A stretch of 64,000 nucleotides of DNA from positions 620,001 through 684,000 of the forward strand of contig NC_027861.1 in NCBI RefSeq assembly GCF_000187245.1, written 5' to 3'. The DNA comes from Ogataea parapolymorpha DL-1 (Eukaryota; Ascomycota; Pichiomycetes; Pichiales; Pichiaceae). Numbering within the stretch: the first letter of the stretch is position 1; every line of letters starts with the position of its first letter. The translations under genes were made by a program, and so were the position numbers. This document shows, in pieces, positions 8,742 through 18,440 of this stretch. The notes under the pieces are model-generated. The model had not been told where the DNA came from. It ran no database searches and saw only the letters and a program-made list of their open reading frames with translations.

Positions 8742-10397
8742 ATGAGCTCACGCGTATTTTTCAAGTCAGCCACGTACGATCCGTCAACAGAACTTCCTCT
8801 TTATGTTCTTGACACCACACTTTTCCCCTCTTTGTCCAATGAACGCCAGATAGCGCAATTAGCGGAACGAATCGTTTCCCAGATGCCGGCAGAAGATCAC
8901 TGCTTGGCTCTTTTAGCTGGAGGGTTCTGTGATTACGATAACGACCAGGCCACTTCATTCAAAGTGCCATTGAACCTGGTCAAGCTGTTCAACCTCATTC
9001 CATCACAAAATAAAAGATATCTCTACAAGGTGTACTTGGTACACGGAAGTAACTGGATCGTGAAGTCTGTTGTAGACTTCTTCAAAAGGTTTTGGAATTT
9101 CACGAGGCAGATCGTCTATTGTGAGAATCTGTCCATCTTGGCCCAACATATCGATATCACCAAGATTCCCATTTCCCTCACCTGCTACCTTGTGGATAAA
9201 ATTGTATACAGCAACGACCGCATCGTTCTCAATAGACAATTCCCAAAAATATATGGAGTGCCATTGAACCTGTCGCATGGGTTGGCATTCAAACAGTTCT
9301 CGAAAGTTTACAACAATCTTCTCTCATACATGACAACCAAGCATCTGGATAAACAATTAACGCCGGAAGAATGGGTGATGTTGATTAAGGGTGGACAGTT
9401 GAAGCACGAAACTCTTGTTGCTGTCGAGATATTTAGCGACGCTCTCAGCCGTGACCAGCGGCTGTGTTTGTCCGATTTCTCGTTCCTGGAGCATTATCTC
9501 ATCCTTGAGAAATTCATTGCTCAGCTGAGCGAATCTGACCAGCCACTTGTTCCTCTGGATGTACTCACCAAGTACAATTACGACTTTTCACGGCTGGAAG
9601 ATTTGAACACAGCTCTTGGTGAGTTATTGTCTTTCAAGTATCCTGTCTCCAAAAGACCGGTTTTGAAGTCTCTTAACAATTCAACTCCGATATTGAACGT
9701 CCAGCGTCTCAATTACGACAATAGCTATATTTTGGTGAAGCTGTTAGTGCTTATGCAGCGTCTAGCCGTCAAATTGTCCCATGAAGAAACCGAGCCTCAA
9801 GCAAAAAACATTTCGCAGATGAAAGAGAGACAGAATCTGCGGTTGATTTTGTCTTTCACGAAAATCTTGTACAACGAGCGGCCCCACCAAGAGCTCGACA
9901 ATGGGTTTGACTCATTATTCAAATTCCTGTGCTCGCTTTTCCGCAATTACGATAAGGTGCTTGTGAACGGACATCAGTTGAGAGATTTTGAGAACCTAAT
10001 CAGCATGGATGACATTTTGGACTTTGAGAAGAAAGAGGTCACAGATAGTCCAATGGAGCGAAAGATAAGATATAAAGTGCGCAAAGTCGAGCCACCAACG
10101 CCTCCGGTGGCTCGCAAAACCAAGGATCGGAAGCCGGAAATAGAGGTGGATGAACAATTTGAAGATTTCGTTTTCGAGTCCGGAAAACAGAAAGTCTCGG
10201 ATAAGCTGCGAAATGAGCTTCTGAGGCCTTCTGAGCAGCTGACCTCTAAACTGGTAAAATACACAGAAAAAGATCTGTTGTTTCAGCAGAGCCAGCAAAA
10301 GACTAGAGATGCCACTGGCACGTTTCGTGTCGCTCGCGGACGCAACGTCAGTCGGCTAACACAATTATACGAACAGAAATTACTAGAAACTATTTGA
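8742..10397 (+). CDS. ECM25: Ecm25-like CRAL-TRIO / degenerate RhoGAP protein
   Basis: Probable ortholog of Ecm25, a poorly characterised yeast protein linked to cell-wall and polarity phenotypes. The N-terminal 180 residues resemble the Sec14/CRAL-TRIO-like (BCH) domain of p50RhoGAP, with YLYKVYLVHGSNWIVKSVVD matching its YVVHPTSFIK region. KIYGVPLNLS follows, aligning with the FGVSLQYL entry of the RhoGAP domain. The GAP-like part (about residues 175-390) lacks an obvious catalytic arginine motif, so GAP activity is doubtful. The charged C-terminal tail (about 420-551) is probably disordered. The frame extends upstream through a GTG at 8724, but the first ATG is at 8742, giving 551 residues. 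NUC1 converges on it with 24 bases between stops. Confidence 0.75.
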   Translation: MSSRVFFKSATYDPSTELPLYVLDTTLFPSLSNERQIAQLAERIVSQMPAEDHCLALLAGGFCDYDNDQATSFKVPLNLVKLFNLIPSQNKRYLYKVYLVHGSNWIVKSVVDFFKRFWNFTRQIVYCENLSILAQHIDITKIPISLTCYLVDKIVYSNDRIVLNRQFPKIYGVPLNLSHGLAFKQFSKVYNNLLSYMTTKHLDKQLTPEEWVMLIKGGQLKHETLVAVEIFSDALSRDQRLCLSDFSFLEHYLILEKFIAQLSESDQPLVPLDVLTKYNYDFSRLEDLNTALGELLSFKYPVSKRPVLKSLNNSTPILNVQRLNYDNSYILVKLLVLMQRLAVKLSHEETEPQAKNISQMKERQNLRLILSFTKILYNERPHQELDNGFDSLFKFLCSLFRNYDKVLVNGHQLRDFENLISMDDILDFEKKEVTDSPMERKIRYKVRKVEPPTPPVARKTKDRKPEIEVDEQFEDFVFESGKQKVSDKLRNELLRPSEQLTSKLVKYTEKDLLFQQSQQKTRDATGTFRVARGRNVSRLTQLYEQKLLETI

Positions 10398-10421
10398 TAT
10401 CTATTCAACATATCTATTGCA

Positions 10422-11429
10422 TTATTCAGATGGTAGAGCTTTGACGGTATCGTTGAACTCTCGCACGATAATGTTACAGCTAAATTCTTTGCACAGTTGT
10501 TTTTTCTTGTTATCAGGCACCATTTTCAGGAATTCCAGGCCCGAAGAGCGCTCTAGTGCATCAACAGGCACTTCAAAAGAAGTGAGAGGAACCTCATTAG
10601 GGATGACAGCATTGGGCATCACGAAGGCCGCAACTGCAATATCGTCAGAGTTGGGACTTCTTTTAAACGACTTTTCTGCCACGATCAGCTTGAAAAAGTG
10701 CGTGGGAACAGCAATATTTGGTGGATTGCCAATAACCTCGTACGTGACCTTGTATTTTCCGTCAACAGGGTCTTTTTTAGGAAGGTACAACGGGCCAGTA
10801 ACGACTCTGACAGAACCGTAGCCAGTAGTTAGTCTTCTCACGAAATCCTCAAAGTGTGCCCAGTAGTCTCTGTTGAAACCGGCTCCTACCTGGGGAGACA
10901 TGTTTGTGAGGTAGAACGTTTCGTCCATGGCTACTTGGGAAAATTTGGCGTCCGCAGCAGGAGCTTGATGTCCTCTGTCGTACCCTGATCTGAAGTAATC
11001 TCGCAGAAATCCGCGAAACTTCATTGGAATTTGCTCATCTTCTTTGAACACAGAGTTCTTACGGTCCCCTCCCCCCGAAGCATCACGCTTCAATGACTCG
11101 GGAGTGATATGTTCCACGACGTAATATGGATTTCTTTTCTGACGGTCGTACACCGAGACGAATTCCATTCTGGTTTCAAGGTCATGGACAGGTCCAGGGA
11201 ACCCGTATGCAAAAAAACCAGCTGGATTCACTGTAGTATCCGCAGCTGGCAGGTTTCCTGGCTTGGAAGAAGCAGGAACGCGTCCTGATCCCGGCGGAAC
11301 GCTTCCAGGAAAAGCCGGAGCTCCAGGGGCAGACGGAGCGGCAGTGGAACTCTTATCGCCGCCAGCCCAGAAAAAATAGCTTAGGGAACCTAAAGAGAAC
11401 AGAGGAATTGAATGGATAGGACGAAACAT
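10422..11429 (-). CDS. NUC1: Mitochondrial endonuclease G
   Basis: Mg-dependent DNA/RNA non-specific nuclease of the beta-beta-alpha-Me family, located in mitochondria and released in yeast cell death; it also degrades mtDNA. The active-site motif DRGHQAPAAD lies at residues 151-160, with the catalytic His in DRGH and a downstream NMSPQVGAGFNRDYW metal-binding region carrying the conserved Asn. The N-terminus combines basic residues with a short hydrophobic segment (SLGSLSYFFWAG), then an alanine/proline-rich linker, fitting a mitochondrial presequence or inner-membrane anchor. Its 335 residues are close to the S. cerevisiae length (329). It is divergent from the PPR-like gene at 11572 across 142 bases. 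Confidence 0.95.
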   Translation of the reverse strand: MFRPIHSIPLFSLGSLSYFFWAGGDKSSTAAPSAPGAPAFPGSVPPGSGRVPASSKPGNLPAADTTVNPAGFFAYGFPGPVHDLETRMEFVSVYDRQKRNPYYVVEHITPESLKRDASGGGDRKNSVFKEDEQIPMKFRGFLRDYFRSGYDRGHQAPAADAKFSQVAMDETFYLTNMSPQVGAGFNRDYWAHFEDFVRRLTTGYGSVRVVTGPLYLPKKDPVDGKYKVTYEVIGNPPNIAVPTHFFKLIVAEKSFKRSPNSDDIAVAAFVMPNAVIPNEVPLTSFEVPVDALERSSGLEFLKMVPDNKKKQLCKEFSCNIIVREFNDTVKALPSE

Positions 11430-11571
11430 GGAACTGAGAGACTGGAACTGAATAAATACAAATCAAGGCTGTGAGTGTGTTGGAAAAAAATCCTATGGCC
11501 TTTTGTAAAATGACAGATCCAAAATATTTCTGAAAAATATAAACCTGGAAAACCAAAACTACTCGTCCAAA

Positions 11572-13707
11572 ATGCGGCAATGGGCTTTTATCGCCGGACG
11601 ATATAAGCCTCATACGAGGCCACACGTACCCGTAATGAGTGGGTTTGGTTCAATACGCAATTTGTGGACAGCAGTGTACTCTTTGGAACAGAAAAAAGCG
11701 TATGAGACCCTCCTCGAACAACTAGATACCTTGCATTCCGATGAGACACCGGTGACTCGAACAAGCATACACCGAAATATTGATAAGCTTCCCAACAAGT
11801 ACGACTTGTTGGGATATCTTATACGCACTGACAATAAATCCCGCGCCCAGCATTTACTTTCCACCATGACTCGCAACCTTGTTCTTATAAACGCTGCCAA
11901 CTTGTACATAGCGAAGTCATATGATCTATTTGTTTCCGAGAATGATATGGTTTTTAAGCACATCAAAAGGATGATCCCGCGAACGTTGGATCCTCGAAGT
12001 AGAAGGCTACTGCAGCGACTCGATACTGATAAACCGATTAACGTGATGGTTGCAATTTACCGAATGGCTATCTGTCTTGATCTGCACCTTTTGGCTGCTC
12101 AGATAATCCGCGAGACTGTGTGGCAATCTTTCCAGACCGGAATGGGCTCTTTTTTGGAACTGCTTAATTACCATAACATCTCACTATATATTGATCTGAC
12201 GTGCGTCAAACATCCGCAAACAGACGCGCAAGACTTAAGACAGGTGTTCCATATTGTCTCGCTTTACGATATGGCAGTTACCAAACATAACAGCAGAGAA
12301 ATTAAACAGATTCCATTGTATCCATTCACCTCGTCGCAAATCACGGCTATCCTGGAGAAGGCATCATCCAAGGGCTCTGACACAGAACTTTGCAGGCTCG
12401 TGATACGCGAGTTGGGTTCAAAGCTCGCTGGAAATGGAGAACTCTTTTCTCGCTATTCTTCGAATACAGATACCAAGACAATGACAGAAATTGGCTACCA
12501 GAACTCAGTCGACGAGTTTCTGAGATTTTGCTACAGATTTATTGAGGAAAGGGCTTCTCGAAAAGATGCTGCCGCTGTATACAGCACATGGCTGGTAATA
12601 GAGCCGTTTCACAACGTATTTTACAATTCTGCATTAGATACCATGAACAACAACCCGCAAAATGGATATTACTATTACCATGTTATGTCGAAAATTGTGA
12701 GCTGTTTTTCCAAAAACAAACGGTACAGACACATGGTTGATAAACTGGTAATGAATCTGCCAATTGAAGCCATTAAGGTGTCGCCGGAATTAATGGCGGC
12801 TTTGATTTATCACAGCGCAAGAACAGGTAATTTCAAACTGGGGAATATTTTAATGAAACAATACACAGACGATACGCTTGGTCTGCCGACTAGATTTTCA
12901 CCGAACCAGCTGAGTGCCTTGCTTGCCCTTTCGCTAAAAGAGGGTAAATACGATAGAGCCCAAGAAATTCTGAAGTTCGCTAAAGACAACCTTGTACGAT
13001 TCAATGCTATTGAATTTAACGAGCTTGTCAGAGCTGCTTTGCACGACAAAAGCAATGCCACGGCAGCCTGGTCGATGATCCTTGCGGCGAATGCCAAGAC
13101 TGCGAGGTATGCGTACAACTCGTACGTCACTCATATGATGGATACAAATAAGATGGATTTCGATAAGCTGAAATACATATATGACCGTGCGATAACCGGG
13201 GTGAGCGAAAAGGACGCTAATTTCTGGGACTACTGGACGCTGAACTATTTCAAGTATATCCATCGCAAATACGGCTTTCAGGCAGGGATGGCCATCTACA
13301 TCCGTTGTGTATCCGAAGACCGGGTTTTTGATGGTCTTGATTACTACAAATATCAGCCTAACCCGTATCTCAGCAGACATAACAAAGTTACTCTTCGGTT
13401 GAGCGACGAAACACGCCCTTTCATTGTCCGCGACATTTTTCAGCGCGCAGTTTCCGACTACAAGCGTGCGGTCAAAGCTAACCAGGATTACACAATGGAA
13501 AAACAAGCACTGAAGGCGGTGAGCTTATGGTGCTACCACGAATGCAAACTGCTTGGACTAAAAGATTCGGACGTGGCTACAGATCTGATAAAAACAATTA
13601 ACAAGAAGTCACGGCGTGTGGGAAGCAGCCGACCACAGAATGCAGACTCGTTCGAAGAAACGTTCTTGACTAATTTGCTCCAGTACGAAAAGCAGCATGG
13701 AAAATAG
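11572..13707 (+). CDS. CBP1: PPR-like mitochondrial protein, candidate Cbp1
   Basis: A 711-residue, almost wholly helical protein with paired-helix repeats in the style of fungal pentatricopeptide proteins, e.g. around residues 400-520 (LMAALIYHSARTGNFKLGN, then LSALLALSLKEGKYDRAQEI, then FNELVRAALH). The first 30 residues are basic with no acids, fitting mitochondrial import. Such proteins stabilise or activate individual mitochondrial mRNAs. I propose Cbp1, the COB mRNA stability factor, mainly because CBP1 and NUC1 are adjacent in S. cerevisiae (YJL209W/YJL208C, there convergent, here divergent). PPR proteins diverge quickly, and Atp22, Aep-type or Rmd9-type factors remain possible. A second in-frame ATG lies at residue 22 (MSGFGSIRN). 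Confidence 0.55.
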   Translation: MRQWAFIAGRYKPHTRPHVPVMSGFGSIRNLWTAVYSLEQKKAYETLLEQLDTLHSDETPVTRTSIHRNIDKLPNKYDLLGYLIRTDNKSRAQHLLSTMTRNLVLINAANLYIAKSYDLFVSENDMVFKHIKRMIPRTLDPRSRRLLQRLDTDKPINVMVAIYRMAICLDLHLLAAQIIRETVWQSFQTGMGSFLELLNYHNISLYIDLTCVKHPQTDAQDLRQVFHIVSLYDMAVTKHNSREIKQIPLYPFTSSQITAILEKASSKGSDTELCRLVIRELGSKLAGNGELFSRYSSNTDTKTMTEIGYQNSVDEFLRFCYRFIEERASRKDAAAVYSTWLVIEPFHNVFYNSALDTMNNNPQNGYYYYHVMSKIVSCFSKNKRYRHMVDKLVMNLPIEAIKVSPELMAALIYHSARTGNFKLGNILMKQYTDDTLGLPTRFSPNQLSALLALSLKEGKYDRAQEILKFAKDNLVRFNAIEFNELVRAALHDKSNATAAWSMILAANAKTARYAYNSYVTHMMDTNKMDFDKLKYIYDRAITGVSEKDANFWDYWTLNYFKYIHRKYGFQAGMAIYIRCVSEDRVFDGLDYYKYQPNPYLSRHNKVTLRLSDETRPFIVRDIFQRAVSDYKRAVKANQDYTMEKQALKAVSLWCYHECKLLGLKDSDVATDLIKTINKKSRRVGSSRPQNADSFEETFLTNLLQYEKQHGK

Positions 13708-13788
13708 ATCTTTGTAGCTTTTACCCGGAATAAGGCATGAAAAAAATTTCAAAAAATTTTAATAAAACTTTTCAATCCTGTTTATAGC

Positions 13789-15294
13789 ATGGCATACGTT
13801 CTGACAGAGACAGCGGCTGGATACGCCCTGCTGAAGGCGTCGGACAAGAAGATCTACAAGTCGCAGAGCTTGATTCAGGAGCTCAACAGCACCGATAAGG
13901 TTCTCAAACAGTTCAAGATCGCTGCATTCTCCAAGTTCAACTCTGCTGCCAATGCTCTCGAGGAGGCCTCTGCAGTGATAGAAGGCAAGGTTTCTCCTCA
14001 GCTGCAGAAGCTTCTCGACGAAGCTAAGCAGGAGAAAAAGGCCCCTCTTCTTGTTTCGGACACCAAGCTGGCCAATGCCATCAACAAGCTCGGACTCAAC
14101 TGGTCTGTGGTGAGTGATGCTGCAACCTTAGATATCTACAGAGCCGTCAGAGAACACCTTCCAGAACTTCTTCCCGGTATGACGGACAAAGATCTGTCGA
14201 CCATGTCGCTTGGTTTGGCTCACTCCATTGGCAGACACAAGCTCAAGTTCAGTGCCGACAAGGTGGATGTGATGATTGTGCAGGCCATTGCTTTGCTTGA
14301 CGACTTGGACAAGGAGCTCAATACCTATGCCATGAGATGTAAGGAATGGTACGGATGGCATTTCCCGGAGCTGGCCAAGATCGTTGTTGATTCCGTGGCC
14401 TTTGCCAGAGTTATTCTGACTATGGGTGTGAGATCGAATGCTTCCAGCACCGACTTCAGCGAGATCTTGCCCGAAGAGGTTGAGGCCCAGGTCAAGGCTG
14501 CTGCCGAGGTTTCTATGGGAACTGAGATCACCGAGGACGATCTGAGCAACATCAAGGCATTGGCAGAGCAGATTGTTGAGTTTGCTGCTTACAGAGAACA
14601 ATTGTCGAACTACCTGTCTTCTAGAATGAAGGCTATTGCGCCTAATTTGACCTCTCTGGTTGGTGAGCTTGTTGGAGCTAGATTGATTGCCCATGCTGGA
14701 TCGCTAATGTCTCTTGCCAAGGCCCCAGCCTCGACCATCCAAATTCTGGGATCCGAAAAAGCTCTGTTTAGAGCTCTCAAGACCAAGCACGACACGCCAA
14801 AATACGGTCTTTTGTACCATGCATCTCTCATTGGACAGGCTTCGGGAAGAAACAAGGGTAAGATTGCCAGAGTGCTTGCTGCCAAGGCTGCTGTTGCTTT
14901 GAGATATGACGCCTTATCTGAAGACAGGGATGATTCTGGAGACTACGGACTGTCTGTGAGGGCCAAGGTGGAGTCTAGATTGAGCGCTTTGGAAGGAAGG
15001 GACTTGAGAACAACCAATATCGTTAAGGAGCAGAAGAAGGTGGATCTGGCTCCAATCAAGGAGTATAATGCTGACGCCGATACCATGGATGTTGCCGATT
15101 CTGATGACGAGGATGAAGAAGAGGTGAAGGAGAAGGAGAAAAAGGAGAAGAAGGAAAAGAAAGAAAAGAAGGAAAAGAAAGAGAAGAAGGAAAAGAAAGA
15201 GAAGAAGGATAAGAAAGAGAAGAAAGAGAAGAAGCGTAAGAGAGACGACGACGACGAGAAGAAAGAGAAGAAGGAGAAGAAGGCCAAGAAATGA
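13789..15294 (+). CDS. NOP58: Box C/D snoRNP core protein Nop58
   Basis: Nucleolar scaffold of box C/D snoRNPs, pairing with Nop56 and Nop1 to direct rRNA 2'-O-methylation and U3-dependent processing. It has the N-terminal NOP5NT domain ([20 protein letters not shown]), a coiled-coil middle, and the Nop domain with [20 protein letters not shown] and [18 protein letters not shown] text near residues 295-380. The tail is an acidic patch ([16 protein letters not shown]) followed by about 60 residues of KKE/KKD repeats, as in other fungal Nop58 proteins. Its 501 residues fit the family (511 in S. cerevisiae). Codon use is biased, suggesting strong expression. The intronic C/D snoRNA at about 58.3 kb in this window would be one of its clients. 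Confidence 0.96.
   Translation: MAYVLTETAAGYALLKASDKKIYKSQSLIQELNSTDKVLKQFKIAAFSKFNSAANALEEASAVIEGKVSPQLQKLLDEAKQEKKAPLLVSDTKLANAINKLGLNWSVVSDAATLDIYRAVREHLPELLPGMTDKDLSTMSLGLAHSIGRHKLKFSADKVDVMIVQAIALLDDLDKELNTYAMRCKEWYGWHFPELAKIVVDSVAFARVILTMGVRSNASSTDFSEILPEEVEAQVKAAAEVSMGTEITEDDLSNIKALAEQIVEFAAYREQLSNYLSSRMKAIAPNLTSLVGELVGARLIAHAGSLMSLAKAPASTIQILGSEKALFRALKTKHDTPKYGLLYHASLIGQASGRNKGKIARVLAAKAAVALRYDALSEDRDDSGDYGLSVRAKVESRLSALEGRDLRTTNIVKEQKKVDLAPIKEYNADADTMDVADSDDEDEEEVKEKEKKEKKEKKEKKEKKEKKEKKEKKDKKEKKEKKRKRDDDDEKKEKKEKKAKK
15126..15209 (+). repeat. 84-base uninterrupted homopurine run in NOP58
   Basis: The lysine/glutamate repeats of the Nop58 tail are encoded only with AAA/AAG/GAA/GAG codons, giving a plus-strand stretch of 84 purines without a pyrimidine. 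A further 24-base purine run follows after a single T at 15210. Such a tract is prone to slippage and can form triplex DNA. Confidence 0.9.
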
Positions 15295-15364
15295 AGGTAG
15301 AATGGGCAGATTGTAGAAATTTGTTCTCGCTAGTTATATATATTTGATTTAATGCGAAAAAAAA

Positions 15365-15898
15365 ATGTGTAAATGTTTATTTGTTATGTCCTCAGATCTG
15401 GCACAAGTGAAACATTTGCTGAATCGCTTATTTCTGGGACTGAGCGATGAATATTCAGAGAATGAGAAACTGCTGTCGCAAGTAAAGGACTTTTGCCGCA
15501 AAAATGACCTCAATTATCAGAATTTGATGGCCAAAGAGTCTCAAGGCACACCTGCTCGTCTGTCTCGAGAGGACAGCGAAATATACTATTTGGAGAAACA
15601 GAAGCGTGCGTTGTTATCTCGTCTGCAGAAAGAAGAGTATTTCTCGTCGAAATTTGAGGCTATTCTCGAGAAACACCGTCAGTTAGTGACGTTGCTCAAG
15701 GATAACGTACAAAACAAAGCCGTGTTTGACGCCGAGTACTCGAAAGTGTACAAAAACCTCGTGGATCAAAGATTGGCAGATTACGACTCCAACATTACAT
15801 TTTTGAACCAGCAGATCGACAAGGCCAGAAACGACTACCAGAAAACTGTTGAAAAGTTAAGAACAGATGCAGAGACGCTAAATAAGGAACTTGGGTAG
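15365..15898 (+). CDS. FAR3: Coiled-coil protein, probable Far3
   Basis: A 177-residue helical protein with a strong coiled coil in its C-terminal half (about residues 75-175). I assign it to Far3, a member of the Far3-7-8-9-10-11 (STRIPAK-like) complex that prevents premature recovery from pheromone arrest and tunes TORC2/PP2A signalling at the ER. Two things support this: it converges on STB2 exactly as YMR052W (FAR3) does on YMR053C in S. cerevisiae, and the stretch LNYQNL...LQKEEYFSSKF resembles the Far3 segment ISYDNL...KQEYFNTKA as I remember it. Far3 is 204 residues in S. cerevisiae. A second ATG at 15386 (MSSDLAQ) may be the real start. Its stop codon directly abuts the opposite stop of STB2. 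Confidence 0.7.
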   Translation: MCKCLFVMSSDLAQVKHLLNRLFLGLSDEYSENEKLLSQVKDFCRKNDLNYQNLMAKESQGTPARLSREDSEIYYLEKQKRALLSRLQKEEYFSSKFEAILEKHRQLVTLLKDNVQNKAVFDAEYSKVYKNLVDQRLADYDSNITFLNQQIDKARNDYQKTVEKLRTDAETLNKELG

Positions 15899-18355
15899 CT
15901 ATTTGCTTTTGTGGGAAATGCTCTCATCGCCCTGATACAATTTCTCCAGAAAGTGAGCAACACGCTCATTCCTATCAATGAGCTTCCACTGTTCTTCAAT
16001 GCGGGTATTATCCACGTTGCGGAACAAGTAAAACCACCAGATGCTCAAATAGTTGAGAATGATGGAAATCAGCAAATGGGGCTTGTTCAAAGCGACTTTG
16101 AAACTGACTTTTTGCGGTTTTTCAATTTTCGAGGTCTGTAAAGATTCTTGTTTGGTTTTCAGTTCATTGATCTTACTCTCAAGCGAGGCCATCTTGAAAT
16201 CATTGAGGTTCTTCAAACTGGTTTCCACCTCCTTGGTTTTCTGGAGCAGCAAACGCAACTCATACTTTAGCCGGGCATTGATCTTATAATTTTTCACGAG
16301 TTTGTCGTTGACATCGTGAGATCTCTTTGCCAGCTTGGAGTATTCGCTTTTCGAGTTCTCATATTCAGCAGTATATTTTGAAAGCCGAAGCCTGTCTAGC
16401 AATTGCAGCTTTGATTCCTCCACCGACTGTTTGAATGAGTTTGATCTTTTCACAATGCCAACCTTATACGTGCGCAACAGTTTCAGATAATCCAAAGCCA
16501 TTGTCTCCATTGAAAATACCTCAGCAGTTGGAATCTCGTCAAAATCGTTCGTCAGTTGTTCTTGGATTAAAGACAATGAGTTAGCGCGCCTCAATCTGAG
16601 CGCCCTTGATTGAAGCGTCGCTTGCGAATGCAGAATGCTATTATTGACATGTTCGTTGGATGACTGAAGGTCGATCGTATGCACGTTGAGGTCACTTTCG
16701 ATAGAGGGAATGGAGTGTCTCCTTTTCAGTCTCGCGTTGAACTGGTTGATCTGCGTGTCGTCCTGCTTCTCGAAGGAGTCTTCATAGTACGAGTTCATTC
16801 GTGGCCGCATGTCGGGTGCAATATCGCTATCCTGGAAGCTTCCACCAATGATCAGTCGCTTTGATTTCTGTTTGCGCAACGGCTCGTCGTACGTCCTGAC
16901 TCTATCTGCCGACGACGACATCAGCGATGGCTCTAGTGCTTTGGCACTGGAAGAAATGGTGTTCATTTCCGAATCAGTTCCTGAGTCGTCAAGCATCAAG
17001 GGAGGCGTGTACGGCAGGTGTGCGGCTCGGTGGTGTTTTGCTAGCGACGCTAAACAGTACCGGTCGAGATCAGGCTCGTGTCCTTTGCATTTCCACAAAT
17101 AATTGAGCCGCTTACCATGTGCGAGCTGGATGATCTGTTCCAGGTCCTGGCAATTGTAAAGTCTCTTGGAAGCAGGAACTTCCTGCTCTTTGTTCAATTT
17201 TTTGTTATTAGTGGGAGAGATCTTCAGCGTTTGCAACGTCTTACCAGAGGTGAAGTCTACAACAGTATCTTTGACCATTTTTCTCACTTTGTGAAGATCT
17301 TTGGCAAACGTCTGGTTGGATTTGGCCGAGTTGCAGAATTGCAAGAGTTTGGTGATGGTCTCAAGATCAAACTTACCTGAGTAAGCGTCGCTCCGTCCGG
17401 GGTGGTTTTTGATTTTCTGAGCTCTCTGGAACTGTATGATGGCTATGCGGATTTTCTCGTGGTCCAGAGGGTCCTTTGGGACGCTGATGTTGTTTCCTGC
17501 TGTCTCCAAAATAGATTTAAGAATGAGTGTGAAGCCGAGTATCGTGAGGATGGACGCAGACAGCGAGCAGCACGAGTTTGGACGTAGTGTTTCCTCGCAT
17601 CCCGGAATTTGCAAGATCATCGCCCACCAGCGAGAAATCGCATCCTCTGTCTTTTCGCAGAGCAGTCCGTCGCAAAACTGCGCATCTAATAAATCGTAAT
17701 AATAAAGAAATGTCTGCACCACAGCAATAATTTCTCGAACAGCGTACATCAGCGACACCTCTTGCGGGATTTGAAACAGATTGCGGAACTTGTCCTCAAC
17801 CGTTTTCGTCGGCATGCAGATTGCCAGCGCGCTTCTCGTGCCACAGCCCAGTTTTTTGAGGTTATAGTTTACCACGAACGTGGTGTAGAGCTCGTGGATA
17901 TCTCCCTGCGGGAGCGGGATGAGAGTCATCGACGACTCCAGCTGTGACAAATTCGTGATGTAGATGATTCCCTGGTCAGTCTCTGTGGGCGAAGAGTACT
18001 TCGACTCGAGCAGCTCAGTAATATATTGACGGAACGCCCGTGGCCATTTTATCGGGTCATTGAGTATCTGGACCTTGCGGCATATGATCGAGTCTTTGGA
18101 GTCTCCCGTATATGTGACGACCGTGTTTTTGTTAGATCGCTGGGAAATCCATTGCTCCACAATGTACGCTTCGTAGCCCACCATCCGGATGCTGCCTATG
18201 TCCTTGATCACTCCCTCGTACCCAACCAAAGTCTCCTTGAAATGCTCACATGTGTGCCAGTCTGCAATCAAAAACGTGGTGTACAGATCCTGGTCCGGGG
18301 TGGAGTCCGAAGAGCCCAGAAACGTGGAGTCGTAAGAGGCTGCGGAGACGGACAT
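15899..18355 (-). CDS. STB2: Stb2/Stb6 family Sin3-binding protein
   Basis: Member of the fungal Stb2/Stb6 family, identified in yeast as Sin3-binding proteins of unclear function. The N-terminal region carries the family pattern GYEAYIVEQWISQR...VVTYTGDSKD, then WPRAFRQYI, IIYITNLSQLESSMTLIPLP and YNLKKLGCGTRSAL (about residues 55-190). The middle (450-640) is low-complexity and probably disordered. The C-terminal 200 residues contain coiled coil followed by a hydrophobic segment LLISIILNYLSIWWFYLF near residue 775, suggesting membrane tethering, which is odd for a chromatin factor. The frame is open to an ATG at 18397, but the one at 18355 (MSVSAASYDS) better matches the conserved start. 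Its neighbours FAR3, VPH1 and BUB2 match the STB2 locus; MUD2 and LHS1 match the STB6 locus. Confidence 0.82.
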   Translation of the reverse strand: MSVSAASYDSTFLGSSDSTPDQDLYTTFLIADWHTCEHFKETLVGYEGVIKDIGSIRMVGYEAYIVEQWISQRSNKNTVVTYTGDSKDSIICRKVQILNDPIKWPRAFRQYITELLESKYSSPTETDQGIIYITNLSQLESSMTLIPLPQGDIHELYTTFVVNYNLKKLGCGTRSALAICMPTKTVEDKFRNLFQIPQEVSLMYAVREIIAVVQTFLYYYDLLDAQFCDGLLCEKTEDAISRWWAMILQIPGCEETLRPNSCCSLSASILTILGFTLILKSILETAGNNISVPKDPLDHEKIRIAIIQFQRAQKIKNHPGRSDAYSGKFDLETITKLLQFCNSAKSNQTFAKDLHKVRKMVKDTVVDFTSGKTLQTLKISPTNNKKLNKEQEVPASKRLYNCQDLEQIIQLAHGKRLNYLWKCKGHEPDLDRYCLASLAKHHRAAHLPYTPPLMLDDSGTDSEMNTISSSAKALEPSLMSSSADRVRTYDEPLRKQKSKRLIIGGSFQDSDIAPDMRPRMNSYYEDSFEKQDDTQINQFNARLKRRHSIPSIESDLNVHTIDLQSSNEHVNNSILHSQATLQSRALRLRRANSLSLIQEQLTNDFDEIPTAEVFSMETMALDYLKLLRTYKVGIVKRSNSFKQSVEESKLQLLDRLRLSKYTAEYENSKSEYSKLAKRSHDVNDKLVKNYKINARLKYELRLLLQKTKEVETSLKNLNDFKMASLESKINELKTKQESLQTSKIEKPQKVSFKVALNKPHLLISIILNYLSIWWFYLFRNVDNTRIEEQWKLIDRNERVAHFLEKLYQGDESISHKSK

Positions 18356-18440
18356 AAATAGTATTTGATCAAAACGGGTGTCGTGTGCGGCGCACATATT
18401 TAGAATCTTCTGTGCTGTTAAAATATTAAATCTCTAAGCC

